Positions 23,946-36,719 of a DNA stretch of 64,000 bases are shown piece by piece. The DNA is from Argopecten irradians (lineage: Eukaryota; Mollusca; Bivalvia; Pectinida; Pectinidae), in contig NC_091137.1 of the NCBI RefSeq assembly GCF_041381155.1, forward strand, positions 13,883,765 through 13,947,764, given 5' to 3'. The notes under the pieces were generated by a model. The model had not been told where the DNA came from and did no database searches. It saw nothing but the letters and a program-made list of their open reading frames with translations. The stretch's first letter is position 1. Each line of letters opens with the position of its first letter. The translations under genes were made by a program, and so were the position numbers.

Positions 23946-25317
23946 GTCATGTAAATAATTACCGCAATGACGATAAATTAATATTTGATACCTCAGCTTT
24001 TCAGGTATTAACCGGGGGGGCAAAAAATATATAGAATGATAAAGAATTTCATTGATAAAATATGGACAAAGATTTGTTCAATTTTATATAAACACCCATT
24101 CATGCCGACGCAAAGGAGTTTATTGCTTTATATAATGAAACGATCCAGGTTTTCTAGACCCTTTTCATTTTACCTGTATCAAAATACAGGTAAAAAAACT
24201 AACAATGCTTTCTGATTACAAAAGATTATTTCGCACTGACGCACCTAGGGTCGTATGTTTTATAAACAGTCAAGGATGTTATGGATCGCGTCCCCATTGG
24301 TTACGTATATCTCAAACGATGATAAATACTCCGAAATTCATAGAACTATTCAAGGAACAAAAGCGGATCAGGTGTGCGATATATATACTGTTGTAGGCCG
24401 CTCACACATAAGTTGGGGAGTGTTAAGTTAGCGTAGACTGCGGATACGTAGAAAGATGAAACAATAATCACAGACAACGTCACAACGGTACCTAAAACTG
24501 GCATAGTTGTTATTATATTTTCGTTATTTTTCCTTTCATTCTTTATAAATCTGTTATAGTTTGGAGGGAATTCGTAAGTGTCTAGACCAAAATGGAAATG
24601 TTATTCAAATAAAGCATACTAATATAATTTAATGACATTAAACCATACAGATCAGTAAAAAATCTACATGCCATTCTTTTGGAATGCTTAATCGTATTCA
24701 AATGCTTCCATCAACAAACGTTTTTTAACCACAAAGAATGAGCGCTACTAGCAAACCCAATTTTTAGCATTTGGAGATTGTTTTCTTTTAAACTTAAGTT
24801 AATTATATGCAGACTTAATTTAGATTACCGCGTATGTATATGTGGCTTGCCGTTTAATTTATTTGTTTACTTATATTTATATGATAATCTCTTTGTTTAT
24901 TGTATAGGTATTAATTCATTTGTATATGTATATATCTATTTTGTTTATGTATCAATTGATTTATTTATTCATTTTGTAGATATCATTTTTTGTTTTTAAT
25001 TCTAATCTAAATATAACGTTCTTAAAACACAATATGTAAATGCGCGAATTTGTATAACAGATGACTACAGGTGGTATGACCGACTGGAATACGTAAAGGA
25101 TAACTAGCTACATCACAGAGGATGAAGGATATGACCCCATATGATAAAGGACAGCGAGTTTTTGTAGGCCAGTTAATGTCGCGTTGTAATGATGACATCC
25201 ATTTCGACAGTTTTATCGATCATACTACATCTTTTAAATTGAAAGTCGGTGGTCTTTTTTAAATGATTTTGAATTGAGTAAAATAGTAAGGCATGTATAT
25301 GTTGTCGTTGATTTTAC

Positions 25318-25460
25318 ATCGCTGATGAGTGTTATTTGTATCTCTTTCAAAAAAGGAGCAGATGAAACAGCATTTTTCTTCAGTTACAAAAGTTACTTAC
25401 TTTATACCATTGTACTACCACTGAAAGGTTTGAGCTTCCTATTTTACTTCATGATAGTAC
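25318..25460 (+). repeat. truncated MITE of the 'AAAGATGCTCC' family
   Basis: The interior phrases 'aaaggagcagatgaaacagc', 'cagttacaaaagttacttac' and 'gtttgagcttcctattttac' match the interiors of the 53.1 and 57.1 kb copies. The terminal inverted repeats are lost or unrecognisable ('acatcgctgatga' may be the left remnant). Confidence 0.55.
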
Positions 25461-25978
25461 ATGCATTAAGAATGATAAATTGCGTCCCGCAAAAAGTTTA
25501 TGGCACTTTGCCTAATACTGAAAGTGCATCCACCAAAAGCAAAACAACTTTTCTTATGTTATTTTTGTGTTGATAATAATCAATTATATCCTTCAATAGA
25601 ACCGTCAAAATATTCCTTAATCTTAAAATATAAATGTGAAACTGTTTTTCTTAATGATGTGTTCTTCTGGGATTTCACTCCTAGATAAAATTGCTTTGAT
25701 ATTATGACATTAAAATATCAATAAATGTAAGAATTTGATATATGCAAAATTAGATTGTCATTGTTCCTTTGTGCCTATATTTTTAAACAGTGACTTTGAG
25801 AGAAAGTAACTGTTTGGTGCAAGGTTTGAGAATATGTCTTTCTTCGGTTTGAGAAGAGTTAACTTTTCTTCTTTCTAATTTGAATCATTTGTACTTTACC
25901 CTCAGGTTTACCAGTTGTGTGATATCAAAAATGGTCATGTAATAATTTCTAAGTATTTCAAGGACAAATAGAAGTCTT

Positions 25979-26131
25979 AAGCATTTAACTGTATTCAATT
26001 GACAATTATGGGATTTTGAACGCCAACCGGACAGCGGCAAATGAAGCGCACTAAAGCTTCATGTTTATTTTGCCGCTGTCCAGTTGGCAATCATACTCCC
26101 ATAATTGTCAATTGGATGCAGTTCAATGCTT
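25979..26131. repeat. foldback element, arms about 63 bp
   Basis: The arms 25979-26041 and 26068-26131 are inverted complements with few mismatches (core 'ccgctgtcc.gttggc' and 'caattgacaattatggga'). The loop is about 26 bp. A partial relative of the core may occur near 41600-41690. Confidence 0.8.
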
Positions 26132-29100
26132 ATATATGTATTTATATTTGATAATAATTTTATGATAACATCCAGAGAATTTGTAACAATTTAGACGCCA
26201 CAATGAAAATGACGACATAATAAGTAGATGGCAGTTAATGCACTGATGAGTGTCAATTTAGTTATGTTCACGTTAACCTAAGAAGTGATATACATGTACC
26301 GGCATACAAAATACCACTAGTGTTAACAGAGCCTAATACCTTAAACACAATTGCAATGATGGAAGACAATTGTATCATATTCGGCAAGTAATCATATTCA
26401 AACATTCATTACCACATTAACAGTTTTAAGTTTGTATTTGATCAGTTAGCACTTACGTTTACAGCTGCATTGTAATTAATTAAAACTCTATATTTAGTAT
26501 ACCTAGTTTTAGGGTCATTCGCAAGGAGTCTAACTACATAGTTATTTTCAATTTTTATCTACACATCTAATTTCAAAATCTAATTTATTAGTCTTATTAA
26601 GAAACATGTATAGAATGTTCTCCTGGTAGCGTTATTTTTTGGGATAAGTCATTTTTAAAAGTAACACTCAGATATATTTGCTATGATAAATAGGAGTTGT
26701 CTCCCCTTCTACATTAAAGCACACATTTTCCAATTCATTTTTTTTAAATTTTAGTAGCCACACAAAATCTATAAAAACAATATGATTTTCATTTCACTTT
26801 CATTATTTGGTAAACAGTGGTATCAACTAAAAAAAGCTACTGCTAAATATGAGATTACAGTGTTCCCCTTTACATGTTTCGGTGCAATACAGGATTGGTG
26901 ATGTTGGCCGCAATATTTAAATTCCATAATTATGCTATTGATGCATGGTCTACAAATGAAACATGGATATTCTTTATGAATGTATCTTTACTTAGTTTTG
27001 TTCAATTATTCACAGATTCGACAAAAATTCAGATTAAGATATATGAAAATAGATCAGAAAAAATAGAATTAAACAAATGTGTTTGTGTAGAAATATTACA
27101 CGTGTCTGTACGTCTCCGGATGACCTTTGTATTTGGGACAGACTTGAAAAAATAGAATTAAACAACGAACACTTCAACTTAAAAAGCGCAAGTATGACAG
27201 GGCGTTTAAATTAAACATTTTGTCTTAAAAGCATTATTCCCACTATGTTCAGATGACATTATAACATTGAATATGTACTTTGGTATCTATTGGGGCGCCT
27301 CATATATTTTATATTTGCATGTTATAATCTATAGCCGCCATTTGTATGAAGATATCAAAAAGTTCGATGTGTATGCTTTTGTTAAAGTTGTATGGTCTAT
27401 CACTTTCGTTCTTTTTGTCATAGTGAAAACTGTTTAAGTGTTATACATATTTTTCTCCGTTTGTCTGAGTTTTAAGCTTTCTAATTTTACCACTTTTTAT
27501 AAAGTTGCAGAACTGGAAGTATTTTTAATTATAAAAGTAAAAAATCTTTTTAACGTGTACACGTGAAATTGGCTCGAACGCGGCCGAATCATTTCGAACT
27601 CTTCCAACCATCGTCGCGACAATCTCGAAGTAACACGAGACTTGTGAAACCAAGAGAAATGTCAACAATTTTTCGTAAACAAAACATGTGGTCGACCTCA
27701 GTAGACTGGATCTACAAAGTAAATAATGCTCGCACATTACAATATTTGATACACATATTATTGAATTACGGCAATGTGTGAATTAGATGTTTAAAATACT
27801 CGCTCTGTGGACATATACCAGCACGATTTGCTCATATTAGCCAGAAGGAAAACGTAAATAAACCCATGTGCGTTTACGCTAGTTACCTGGATCACCACGT
27901 GCAGGACGTGTGGACGTCAGTCACGTGATACGATTCGGAGTTCCGACAAAACCCGAAGGTATTATTCAAAACCAGCAATATATTATCCATAGATTTCGGC
28001 TCTCTTATAGCCTGACATATGATTTTGGGGAGCTTAATCAACAAGATACATGTCCATGTTCAAATATCAAATGTTAAAACGACATATCGTTTTAGTAAAA
28101 ATAACAAGAAATACAACTTTAAGTCTAATCGGGTCAAACAAGCGCTCCTAGTACATGCTATAATATTTGGTATCAGAAATATGTACTGAACCCTGAGGAG
28201 TTATACTAAACTTAAACGTACATTTTATGCATATTATGGAAAACACTCACCAACAACACAACAGTCTACAAGTCAACAACAATATTGTCACTTTTATCAA
28301 CTACGTGGTGTTCAAGTATACAGATATATGCTATATAGGCATAGAAAAAAATCACTTTTTAAACTGGGTTTAAAACCCTATCTTTCATTTGGCAAAACTT
28401 TGTATTTTTTCACGAATAGAAATATTATAAAAAAACATAATGGGGCTTTATTTAACTGTTGCGATATTTCAAAGTCCATTGTCGTCTTTCGACATATCAC
28501 GGCGCTATCTTAAATACGGGTAGGTATCGATGGTGACTGTCGTTGTTTTTCGACATGGCGTATATATTTTATGTAAGCATATTTCCACTTACATTTTAAA
28601 AATGATTGTATACTAATCCCTTCATGACTTCAACTGACACATGAACAGAATCACTAGTAGTGAACATAGACCGATATAGAGGTATATCGAGTCACTTCAC
28701 TACTTATTTTATGTCATGTTCAGATAAAAACAAGCTTTTTATTATATTGTTATCTTTCATAGGGTGTTTTCGTCATTGAGACACATATCAAGAAAAAATG
28801 AAAAGTTGCGTAAATTTTTTCGATTTGGAATATGATTTACAGAAAGCTCACTTTTTTTACTCCCAACAGAGATCTTCATGTATATACACATGTACATATT
28901 TGTTTTAAATAATCACTTTTATCAAAACTAATGACCTGAACAAATCAAAGTCATGATAGATTTATTAAGGATATAAATATTTAGATTGTAGAACTCTCAT
29001 TTGTCATGAAAGTATTTGATATAAAATAATTGGTTTAATCAAGTGTTTCCTTGTAAAACTTATTGTGACCGAATTCAAAGTCTGTAGCAAAGCGGGTTTT

Positions 29101-30233
29101 TCCTGACCTGTTAATGGCATGAACACTATCTAAGTATTAAACTATCTTCCAATGGTATCTATGGTCCATATCGATGTCAGAACTTTGCAGAATATCTTCA
29201 TAATGCGCGCTAACGATGTCATAATGGTCACGTTTTGGGTGTCAGATATACCGTCATATACTTGTCTTGGTTAGTTACATCATAGAAGTGACAAGGAAAT
29301 ATAAATATATATATTTTAAACCATTAACATATGAGAGGGACACCATTAAACATGTAAAATATTCGTACAAAATCATATAACTATGTCATCTTGATTAGGT
29401 AAAAAATATCCAGCAGAAAAGGGGATAAAAGCCTTTTTTTGCAAAACAATTGATGGCAGTAAAAAGTTTTGAATATCATGATTTATTTCCCATGACACCG
29501 TGCCTAACTACAATTTTGTACTGTCACTAGTTAAATAGAAGAATATCAATTATCACTTATATTAATGTATACATTGGAAATACCATATTTATAAATGAGC
29601 GACATATTTTTGTTTGTCGTAATAAAACTTTGTTCCGTCGAAATTTTACATGTTTATCAAAATGTCTAGATTGATTCCACGAACATGTTTTTCCTAATTG
29701 GGTTTTACTGTTGAGACATCCTTTAGCAACAGCGACGTATCTAGGAACAGAACGCGCAGACCTAAACATTTCCTTATACAGAAAACCTGTCACATAGAAC
29801 TTTTTTGAAGGAGATATTTCTATCACCTGTTAGGTTATCTTTATATAGAACATAATAGGTAAACACATTGTTTATAAACAAATATACAGATATGAATATA
29901 TATATCTGCGTAATCTGTTGCAGTATTTTAATTTGACTTTCACAAATTTTAAACATCACCGAACGTTTTCATTCCATATAGTTACAAACAAAAAATGCTT
30001 ACCACAACAGGATAAGGAAGATAAAACTGAAAAGATATTAATCAAACTCGCAAGATCAAGTGTAAATTTGCGAAAATAGCTACAGCTGTAGCTCAAGCTA
30101 AATACATACTTATTATAAAATATTGCTTCCCGTTAGTAAAAGCATAACTGTAGTAAGAGTTTTACGACATCTCAGTTTTGAATAGTAGTAAACAGGAGTT
30201 TTACATAAATGGTTATTTGACACCAACATAATT

Positions 30234-30351
30234 AATTACTCATGATGTTTCGACAAATGCACTGTTACCTCATCAGACGTAAATGACCAGTACACTATTA
30301 CATTTACGTTGATGAAGATAACAGTGTGGTTATCGAAACGTCACGAGTAAT
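30234..30351. repeat. foldback element, arms about 51 bp
   Basis: The left arm starts 'attactcatgatgtttcga' and the right arm ends 'tcgaaacgtcacgagtaat', with about 80 percent complementarity along 51 bp and a 15-bp loop. Confidence 0.7.
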
Positions 30352-31439
30352 GATTTCGGTGGTTGTTTCAAAAACATTTACATGCATATACCATTATTTA
30401 ACAACTTTAGGAGTATGTTTCAGAATAAAACAAGAGGTTCAATGTGAAAACCATGATCCTGCAACTATCAGTCGTGACTTCTAGCAGGGAGAGAAAATCA
30501 TAGATTTACAACTAACCTATATAGCTGGATTATTAAGAATGCTGTTTCTAAACATACACACAGACGTTCATCATTTTATCAAAATATTAACAGATTTGAT
30601 AAAACACATAATTATTAGGTTACCTAACATAACCAATCATGAAAGAAAAATGCTATTACAATATTAAATAAAAGATTTAGAAAAAGAGTATACATAACAT
30701 TGTATTCGATCAAAGCCCTATTTATTCCTAACATTTGAATAGAAACAGGAGAGCAATATTTGTTTGTTGTCTCTCTGAGTGTAGACTCATACCGGAATGT
30801 TGAAATGTATTTGTAGATCGAGAGTAAGACCGGAAACAAATGCTGTCTTTTGATGATAAACTCATCAATTATTGTTGTATATTGTTGTATACATTAATAA
30901 TAACGACGATATTGAGTCACAAACTTCTCAATCTTGTAAGTGTCAATGACCAGTGCATCTTATCTTAATAATCGTATAATGAGTTACACCAGTTCACAGT
31001 CAATAGAGTGGAATCGCTAACGCCAATCAGGATAAAAAGTAAAGTATCGAATATTACTTATAACACAATATAGGATATGATGGATACAAGATCTGTGTTG
31101 AATGGGTGCCCTGTGGCAATAGAACTCAAGCGTGACATTTTCTAAATGTTAAAATTGAATAATATTATTTTCTGTTGGAATTGAAATACTAATTTCAATA
31201 AAAATTGGGAAAGAACATATGTCGCATACTTTTAAAAGAAATATATCTTTGGATACATTTACTATATTCTGTAAGTGAATTTTACTGGGATACACGAAGT
31301 TTGTCCTTGGGACATGTTTATATATATATAATATCTGTTTCCCATGTTCTGCCGAACACTTGTTTTTTCACGATCTGATTTATTGCATGTAGTATCTTAA
31401 AATGACATGACATAACTAATTCATTTACAAAAACATCAA

Positions 31440-31532
31440 CGATTTGACCAATGAAATGGATCAAGATTTTGTATATAAGTCTTGATATCGTGCTCATTAA
31501 AGTATTACCAATATTCTCATCATTTGATCAAG
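31440..31532 (+). promoter_or_regulatory. promoter and non-coding exon 1 of copy 4
   Basis: TATATAAG at 31472-31479 is preceded by a CCAAT-type box (gaccaatgaaatgg). The predicted exon 1 ends at 31532 with the donor tcaag|gtaagagt. TATA-to-donor distance is 60 bp, close to the 58 bp of the minus-strand copies 2 and 3. Confidence 0.6.
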
Positions 31533-32508
31533 GTAAGAGTAAATTTATTTCTGATGCTTATTCAATTATTTGAGCGCTATCTTCTGTCTCAAACATTATT
31601 GTTTAAAAAACAGAATGAGAGGTCTTTTAAATCTTCTATTTCTATTATTTAAGCATTGAAGTCACTACTTTTTAATTTCATCGGGGTATGAAAGAAAACT
31701 GTGTGAATCCGCGTAGCTGTTGTTTATAATGTTTAAAAATTCTTTCATACCCCGATGAAATTAAAAAATAGTGACTTCAATACTTGTAATTAATTTCCCA
31801 GGCTACTTTATAAAATGAAATACATTTACACGTACGATTCCATTGATTATTCCAAGGAATTATTTTTTCCAAATCAATACGCAACGTCAATGTTTCTATT
31901 GTAACGTCATGATAACGTCGGGAATTCCGCGCCATTCTCGGATTTTTTTTCATCGTGGAATGAAAAAAATGAATAGACCAATCAGAAAGCCTGTAACAAA
32001 GAGAAAATTAATTATATCTATTTGAAGAATAACATCTCTACGTCTTGTGAATTATATAGGGATATTTTTTCTTTTATGGTGTTAAATTATTTATTATCCA
32101 TATACATAAATGTGATTCATTTTCTCACTTTCAATAGACTTGCTATTACCAAATACTTAACACATAAAATGGGTTATTGGGGAAAAAGATACCGCAGATT
32201 ATTTCATGTTTGCGAGGATGATAATTTTGCAATTCTATCTGACGTTTTAATGGTCGTGAATACTAAATTTGAGAAATTAGCAAGGTATACCCATGTACAT
32301 CTTGATTTTTTCAATTTCTTATCTTAGTTCTGTTTCTATTTTACACGCAAATATAACCTTTTATAAACATGTATAAGAAAAATGACAAATACCTACTGAC
32401 AAAAAGACAGTCTTAAGGACTTTTTAATTACTTCCTTTTTAAGGAAATATCAAACAGGGTCATACAACAAATAAAAAAGCCCACAAATGCTGTGTTTTCC
32501 TATTACAG
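31533..32508 (+). other. 5'UTR intron of copy 4, with repeat-family A insertion
   Basis: Donor aag|gtaaga at 31533 and acceptor tattacag ending at 32508 give 976 nt. A foldback and its associated repeat (31651 to about 31994) lie inside and probably account for a third of its length. Confidence 0.6.
31651..31994. repeat. dispersed repeat family A with terminal hairpin
   Basis: A foldback at 31651-31785 (arms of about 46 bp, core 'ttcatcggggtatgaaagaa') is followed by a body with 'caatacgcaacgtcaatgt', 'taacgtcatgataacgtcg' and an end 'gaccaatcagaaag'. Related pieces lie at 35500-35590, 35925-36166, 50735-50945 (reverse) and 55437-55530. Several copies share the word 'ctacgcggattcacacag' or its complement. 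Confidence 0.7.
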
Positions 32509-32520
32509 ATAAGATCAAGG

Positions 32521-32754
32521 ATGAAGACGAGCTCAGTAGTTCTTATGGCTGTCATCGCCACCATTCTTCTGGTGGCGTTTATGCCTGAGGAAGTGGAAGC
32601 CCAGGGCTGGGGAGCTGGAGGAGGCTGGGGATGTAGGAGGAGATGTAGGAGGCGTTTGTGGCGATGTATCCGCAATAACTCCTGGTGGAGATGTATGCGT
32701 CGATTCAGAAGGTGTACTGGTGACTGTCGTGGAGGAGGTGGTGGATGGTGGTAG
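32521..32754 (+). CDS. secreted Arg/Trp/Gly-rich six-Cys peptide, copy 4
   Basis: This 77-residue precursor has signal residues 1-27 (MKTSSVV... to PEEVEA). The 50-residue mature part has 14 Arg, 1 Asp and 7 Trp (net about +13), with Gly/Trp-rich arms at both ends (GWGAGGGWG before the first Cys, GGGGGWW at the end). Cysteines at 38, 42, 49, 58, 65 and 69 give N=8. It is the only intact copy that does not end in Gly. The start is fixed by the acceptor twelve bases upstream (tattacag|ataagatcaagg). Possible polyadenylation signal: 32868-32873. The opposite-strand frames are shadows. Trp/Arg richness supports a membrane-active antimicrobial role by analogy; this is inference. Confidence 0.9.
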   Translation: MKTSSVVLMAVIATILLVAFMPEEVEAQGWGAGGGWGCRRRCRRRLWRCIRNNSWWRCMRRFRRCTGDCRGGGGGWW

Positions 32755-32879
32755 ACCTACAGTCGTGTACTGTGTAGTGTCAGTGTATACTATAACAGAC
32801 CTCAACAGGGACTCAGCAAAGCATCACTAAATTAAACTAGTTATACAGGATAATAAGATCAAGCAAAAATAAACTTCTT

Positions 32880-34840
32880 TATTGTTGTTATTGACAAATG
32901 ACTACAGTGAATATTGCAATTGTGCAATTTAAAAAAAATCTGGAAAATAAAACTTTGCCAGAGATCATCTGTTTTATCGATCATCTTTTAATGTTGTCTA
33001 CTAACGGACGTTTGCATCCTCATCTTATTGTATTACCTTTACCATGCAGATCAAATTAAATACCCCATGTATGGCAATTGGGATAATTACTGTTTTTGGC
33101 CAAATGATGCTCAAGACAACAGTGGCAACATTATAATCAAATACTAAAGATTATTTAATGGCCTTTTACATAATATTTGAATTTGACTTATCAATGGATT
33201 AGTGTTCTAATAAGATAATGTCAGGTTTCTGCGCCATTTTTGGGAAAATTTGTCATAACGGTATTAAACAATCAGAATTAGATTAGAAAATTAGATTTAT
33301 TATGATCATATCACATAACCTTCTCAGTAAATTTTATGTTGTGATGCATGTATATACTGATTACACAAGATTACACAAGTAATTACACTAGTGAACCCTA
33401 ACTTGGGCGTTGTCTTGATATTTCAAATAGATAAGTTCGTTGAGATCACCTGCCGTATTCGACACAATAAGTTCCCCTCCACTTTTTAGGCTTCAAATAG
33501 TAAACAATATTGTTATTACACACAATAATACATAGCATTGCTTTACATTCCTTAGGGAAAATATAACAAAAAATATTGACAAAATTGAAATCATATTGTA
33601 AATATAATTATAGCTATACAAGTAAAAGTAGGTTTCGCACAATCAAATAAACATTTTAGTTAAATGTGATGAACGGATGAAAAAACATATTAAAATACCC
33701 CAATTTAATTTCTTTATGCGTAAGAGATTGAACAAATTAGTCTTGAATACAAAAATTGAAGGAAATCCTTGATTTATTACGATGTCAAGCTGACTGGATA
33801 GTATGCAAATGAAGCTGCAATGGATTGGGTTGTCGAGGTTTCGCGATATGCGCATTGTTGCGTACTAAAAGTAAACAAAATGGCTGAACGACAGCGTGCG
33901 AGAAAATATGTCTCTTAATCACCAACAAAGACGAGGAAAATAGAATGGAATCGGCAGCACCCTATGATATCTATAGGGAATGATAGTCAGAGATTGCAAG
34001 TAGCAAAAGATGAAACAGAAGCCGCATCTCAAGCGGAGCTTGCCTGGATTCTGCTGGACTCGTGTTGCACGTGGTGAGTTAAATTTCAACACATGCCAGC
34101 GGACATGCGGTGGCAGACTATCTACATATATGTTTGATGTACTAAGCTAACACGAAGTGTTGTAGATTATATGATATGTGTTTATTATATAAACAATCCA
34201 TCGCAATTCGATTTTTAGTTGTTTTATTTTACAACATACCGTGCCAAAACTGTCACTGTTATCTGACATTTTGTTGCACGCTTCCTTTTGTTGATGCGGC
34301 CTCGTTTTGGAAAAAATACGTCATGTTCTATGTAAAGCTTGACTTCGCTCTAATTTTAGAGAAATATTTTCCTGGTCTAGCTAGGCAACTGACCACCTAT
34401 ATTGTTTGATGTGTTAATTGAAAATTGCCTGAATATTATATCTATGAACAGGATAAATTTCAATTTTGTAGTCTTTATATTTTAGTGGACGAAACCTACC
34501 TTTAAGCAAGTACAATATGTAAGCTGTGAGCAAATGCCATGTACGTTAACAAATGCAATTAATACGTAAACATTGAGAAATTTTTGAAATTATTTTTAGA
34601 CATGAACAACTTATCCAACTTCCATTTAAACTGGGTTGCTTTCGATATATGTTTGAATTAAATTTTCCATAGACTGAATTGTCTCTTTTACGTTTATGTC
34701 AATAAATTTCAGAAAAAACTTATTGTAAGTATACAAATAGTAACAAATAAATGGATATAACATAGTAATTATGATTCATTCCCTATCAAGGTTACTATAA
34801 GATGTTTGTAATATGTGTATAACAAAATGTGCTTATAAAT
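32880..34840. other. intergenic, mostly unrecognised
   Basis: A short piece at about 33880-34076 looks weakly exon-like. An ATG in good context has only 12 codons; a later Lys/Glu-rich frame runs to a gtgagt donor at 34074. The frames do not join, so I do not call a gene. Nothing else is supported. Confidence 0.4.
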
Positions 34841-35499
34841 GTCAAGGCCAGTTTACACAATGTGGTTTTACCACATGTGGTCCAATTAGATATGCACTGA
34901 CCCCATAATATCAGGTAATCCTGTTAACACCGTCAGCCGTCTCATATGGGTAATCAAATTATTTTAGTATAACTGTTCGAAAATAGTTTTAAAACATATA
35001 GGTTATATTTCATTAATTTCATTTTCACCCGATAATTACCGATTACTTTCATCGCTGTAAGTAAAGTATACCAGACATATAGCGATGTCTAAAATTAGAA
35101 TACATTTTTATGTCATTGATGTCTGATATGGAGTAAATGCTACAAGTTCTGATACTGTAGAGCTGACTATAAATCGCAGGTGCCTGGTTTATGTCTAGCT
35201 CCAGAAAGCTGGTTTTCTTAATTTGAAACATTAGCGTTTCCATATTGCGATTAAAAAATGGACTGAATTCTAAATTTGAAGAGTTTCGTTCATCCGATAT
35301 TTTTCTAAGCTCACAGGAAACTTATTGTCCAAATACAGAGTCTTCATCTTCAATGTTAGGAGCATGCTTTACTATTCGTTTTCCTTTTATCCTGGAGACA
35401 TATCATTGCCTCTGTCATCACTCTTTCCGGTCCTGATTGTCTATAGCTTAAATCTCACAACCAAAGAAAAATAATAAATTGTGTTTGCAAACTTTTGTG

Positions 35500-35590
35500 A
35501 GAATCCGCTACGCGGATTCACACAGTTTGCAAAAAAAAAATTTCTTTCATACCCCGATGAAATCAAAAAATAGTGATTTCAATGCTTAAT
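35500..35590. repeat. repeat family A, partial copy
   Basis: It contains the palindrome 'gaatccgctacgcggattc', then 'tttctttcataccccgatga' and 'tagtgatttcaatgctt', matching the right arm of the 31.7 kb hairpin. It lies between exons 2 and 3 of the MADF pseudogene. Confidence 0.65.
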
Positions 35591-35924
35591 TAACTACCAA
35601 TTTTTTGTATTTTTTTTCAATACCAATTGTAAGATAATCTTGCTTATGATACAGAATCAGACAAAACCACTACCTAGATAAGGCTGTGACACCCGTGATG
35701 CGATATGCTTCTTGTTGAAAAGTTGTCCAAAGTCTTGAAATGAACCAAGAACTCGAATATACTTCATGTTGTCCAGCTCCACCTTTCTTTGATTTGTTTA
35801 CCTTGGCAAGTTCTTTCGAGTAATACCTTCTCAAATATGACAGTTTACATTGTATTTCTTCAACTGTGAAATGTAATATAAAAAAGAGCTGATAGATATT
35901 ACTTTTGTTTTAAGTTTATCTAAA

Positions 35925-36166
35925 CATTGATGTCACTATTCTTTTAACTTCATCGGGGTATGAAAGAAATTTTTGATATGTACTTGATAACATAAAATAT
36001 GTTTAAACATAAGTTTCAATAGATTTTCCAATGGATTATTTTTCTATATCAGTACGCAACGTCGACGTCTCTATTGTGACGTCATGATAACGTCGCGTGA
36101 TCGCGCCGTTCTTGGAATTTTTTCTTCATAGTAGAATGACAAAAAGAACCTGCCAATCAGAAAGTC
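35925..36166. repeat. repeat family A, body copy
   Basis: It begins 'attgatgtcactattctttt' with 'catcggggtatgaaagaa' and continues into 'cagtacgcaacgtcgacgtc', 'gtgacgtcatgataacgtcg' and 'gccaatcagaaag', colinear with 31820-31994. It sits in the intron between MADF exons 1 and 2. Confidence 0.65.
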
Positions 36167-36719
36167 GGATTAGGTATAGAAACACATAAAAAATAATTAT
36201 TAAGAACTAATTACTTTAGTATGTAATGTACTGAATTCAAATATACTACATAACTACACACATGGAACACATATTTACTATATGTCAAATATTTAAATAA
36301 AAATGATAACAACATACCAGAACAGACAACTCATACTCTTCTCTCATTTTGTCTTTGATCCTTTGCAGAGCATGTCGTCTTCATTCTATTTTTAAATGAA
36401 ATGGAGATGACGACTTCCAGAGATAGGTTTCTGAGAAATATAGTTCTATCAGTTTTCCAGTTTGGTCAGTTGTGATATTTAAACCCTTCTTTGTCTTTTT
36501 GTAAGTAGCCATGTTGTATTTGTAGATCGTAAATGTTCTACTGTACATGTGCACGTGTTGTGGGGTTAGCAGGTAGAGATTAACCTCTATGATCTCTTTT
36601 CTGATTGGTCAGTTACGTTTGCTCTGCTTTGCAGATGTTCCTCTAGTTGTCTATTATACACGACACATGTGGTCAAACTACAACCACATGTGGAAACATA
36701 CCGTATAAACTGGCCTTAA

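Larger units (their letters stand above)
23950..31400. other. gene-free centre of the divergent cluster
   Basis: No peptide-gene copy or other convincing exon is seen over about 7.4 kb. Recognisable contents are a truncated MITE (about 25318-25460), a strong foldback (25979-26131), a weak inverted repeat near 28637-28728 and a foldback at 30234-30351. The rest is AT-rich unique-looking DNA. The orientation of the peptide genes switches across this span. Confidence 0.5.
35049..36512 (-). pseudogene. MADF (BESS-like) DNA-binding protein, three exons, two stops
   Basis: The gene reads on the minus strand. Exon 1 (36512-36318) starts MATYKKTKKG and continues into GKLIELYFSETYLW, the L..LY...P.LW signature of MADF. 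It has an in-frame TGA at codon 44 (36383-36381) just before RRHALQRI, and a gtatgt donor. Exon 2 (35863-35674) follows a tttcacag acceptor and encodes the second half of MADF (LSYLRRYYSKELAK ... SSWFISRLW). Exon 3 (about 35391-35049) encodes an acidic linker, then VSCELRKISDER, a BESS-like stretch, with an in-frame TAA at 35324-35322. It ends at a TGA at 35049-35051. Two nonsense codons in an otherwise readable gene imply recent decay. Its job would be binding the element's DNA ends. Confidence 0.62.
34844..36717. mobile_element. 1.9-kb terminal-inverted-repeat transposon carrying a MADF gene
   Basis: The left end 'aaggccagtttacac' with 'accacatgtggt' (34844-34885) and the right end 'ccacatgtggaaac' with 'gtataaactggcctt' (36684-36717) are inverted repeats of about 35-40 bp with small indels. 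Inside, on the minus strand, lies a three-exon MADF-domain gene. Repeat family A pieces are inserted between and around the exons. MADF/Myb-like accessory proteins are typical of PIF/Harbinger elements, but no DDE transposase is present and a target-site duplication is not obvious, so the superfamily is tentative. Confidence 0.6.

Noticed and set aside
31843-32025. 60-residue frame inside the copy 4 intron
   Set aside because: It lies entirely within dispersed repeat family A and is not conserved as a protein in the other copies.
32460-32805. Minus-strand frames over copy 4 (Thr/Ser/Pro-rich)
   Set aside because: They are the complement of Gly/Arg/Trp codons and have no independent support.
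33880-34076. Possible first exon (ATG in good context, later gtgagt donor)
   Set aside because: The ATG frame stops after 12 codons and the later Lys/Glu-rich frame is not joined to it, so it is too weak to call.
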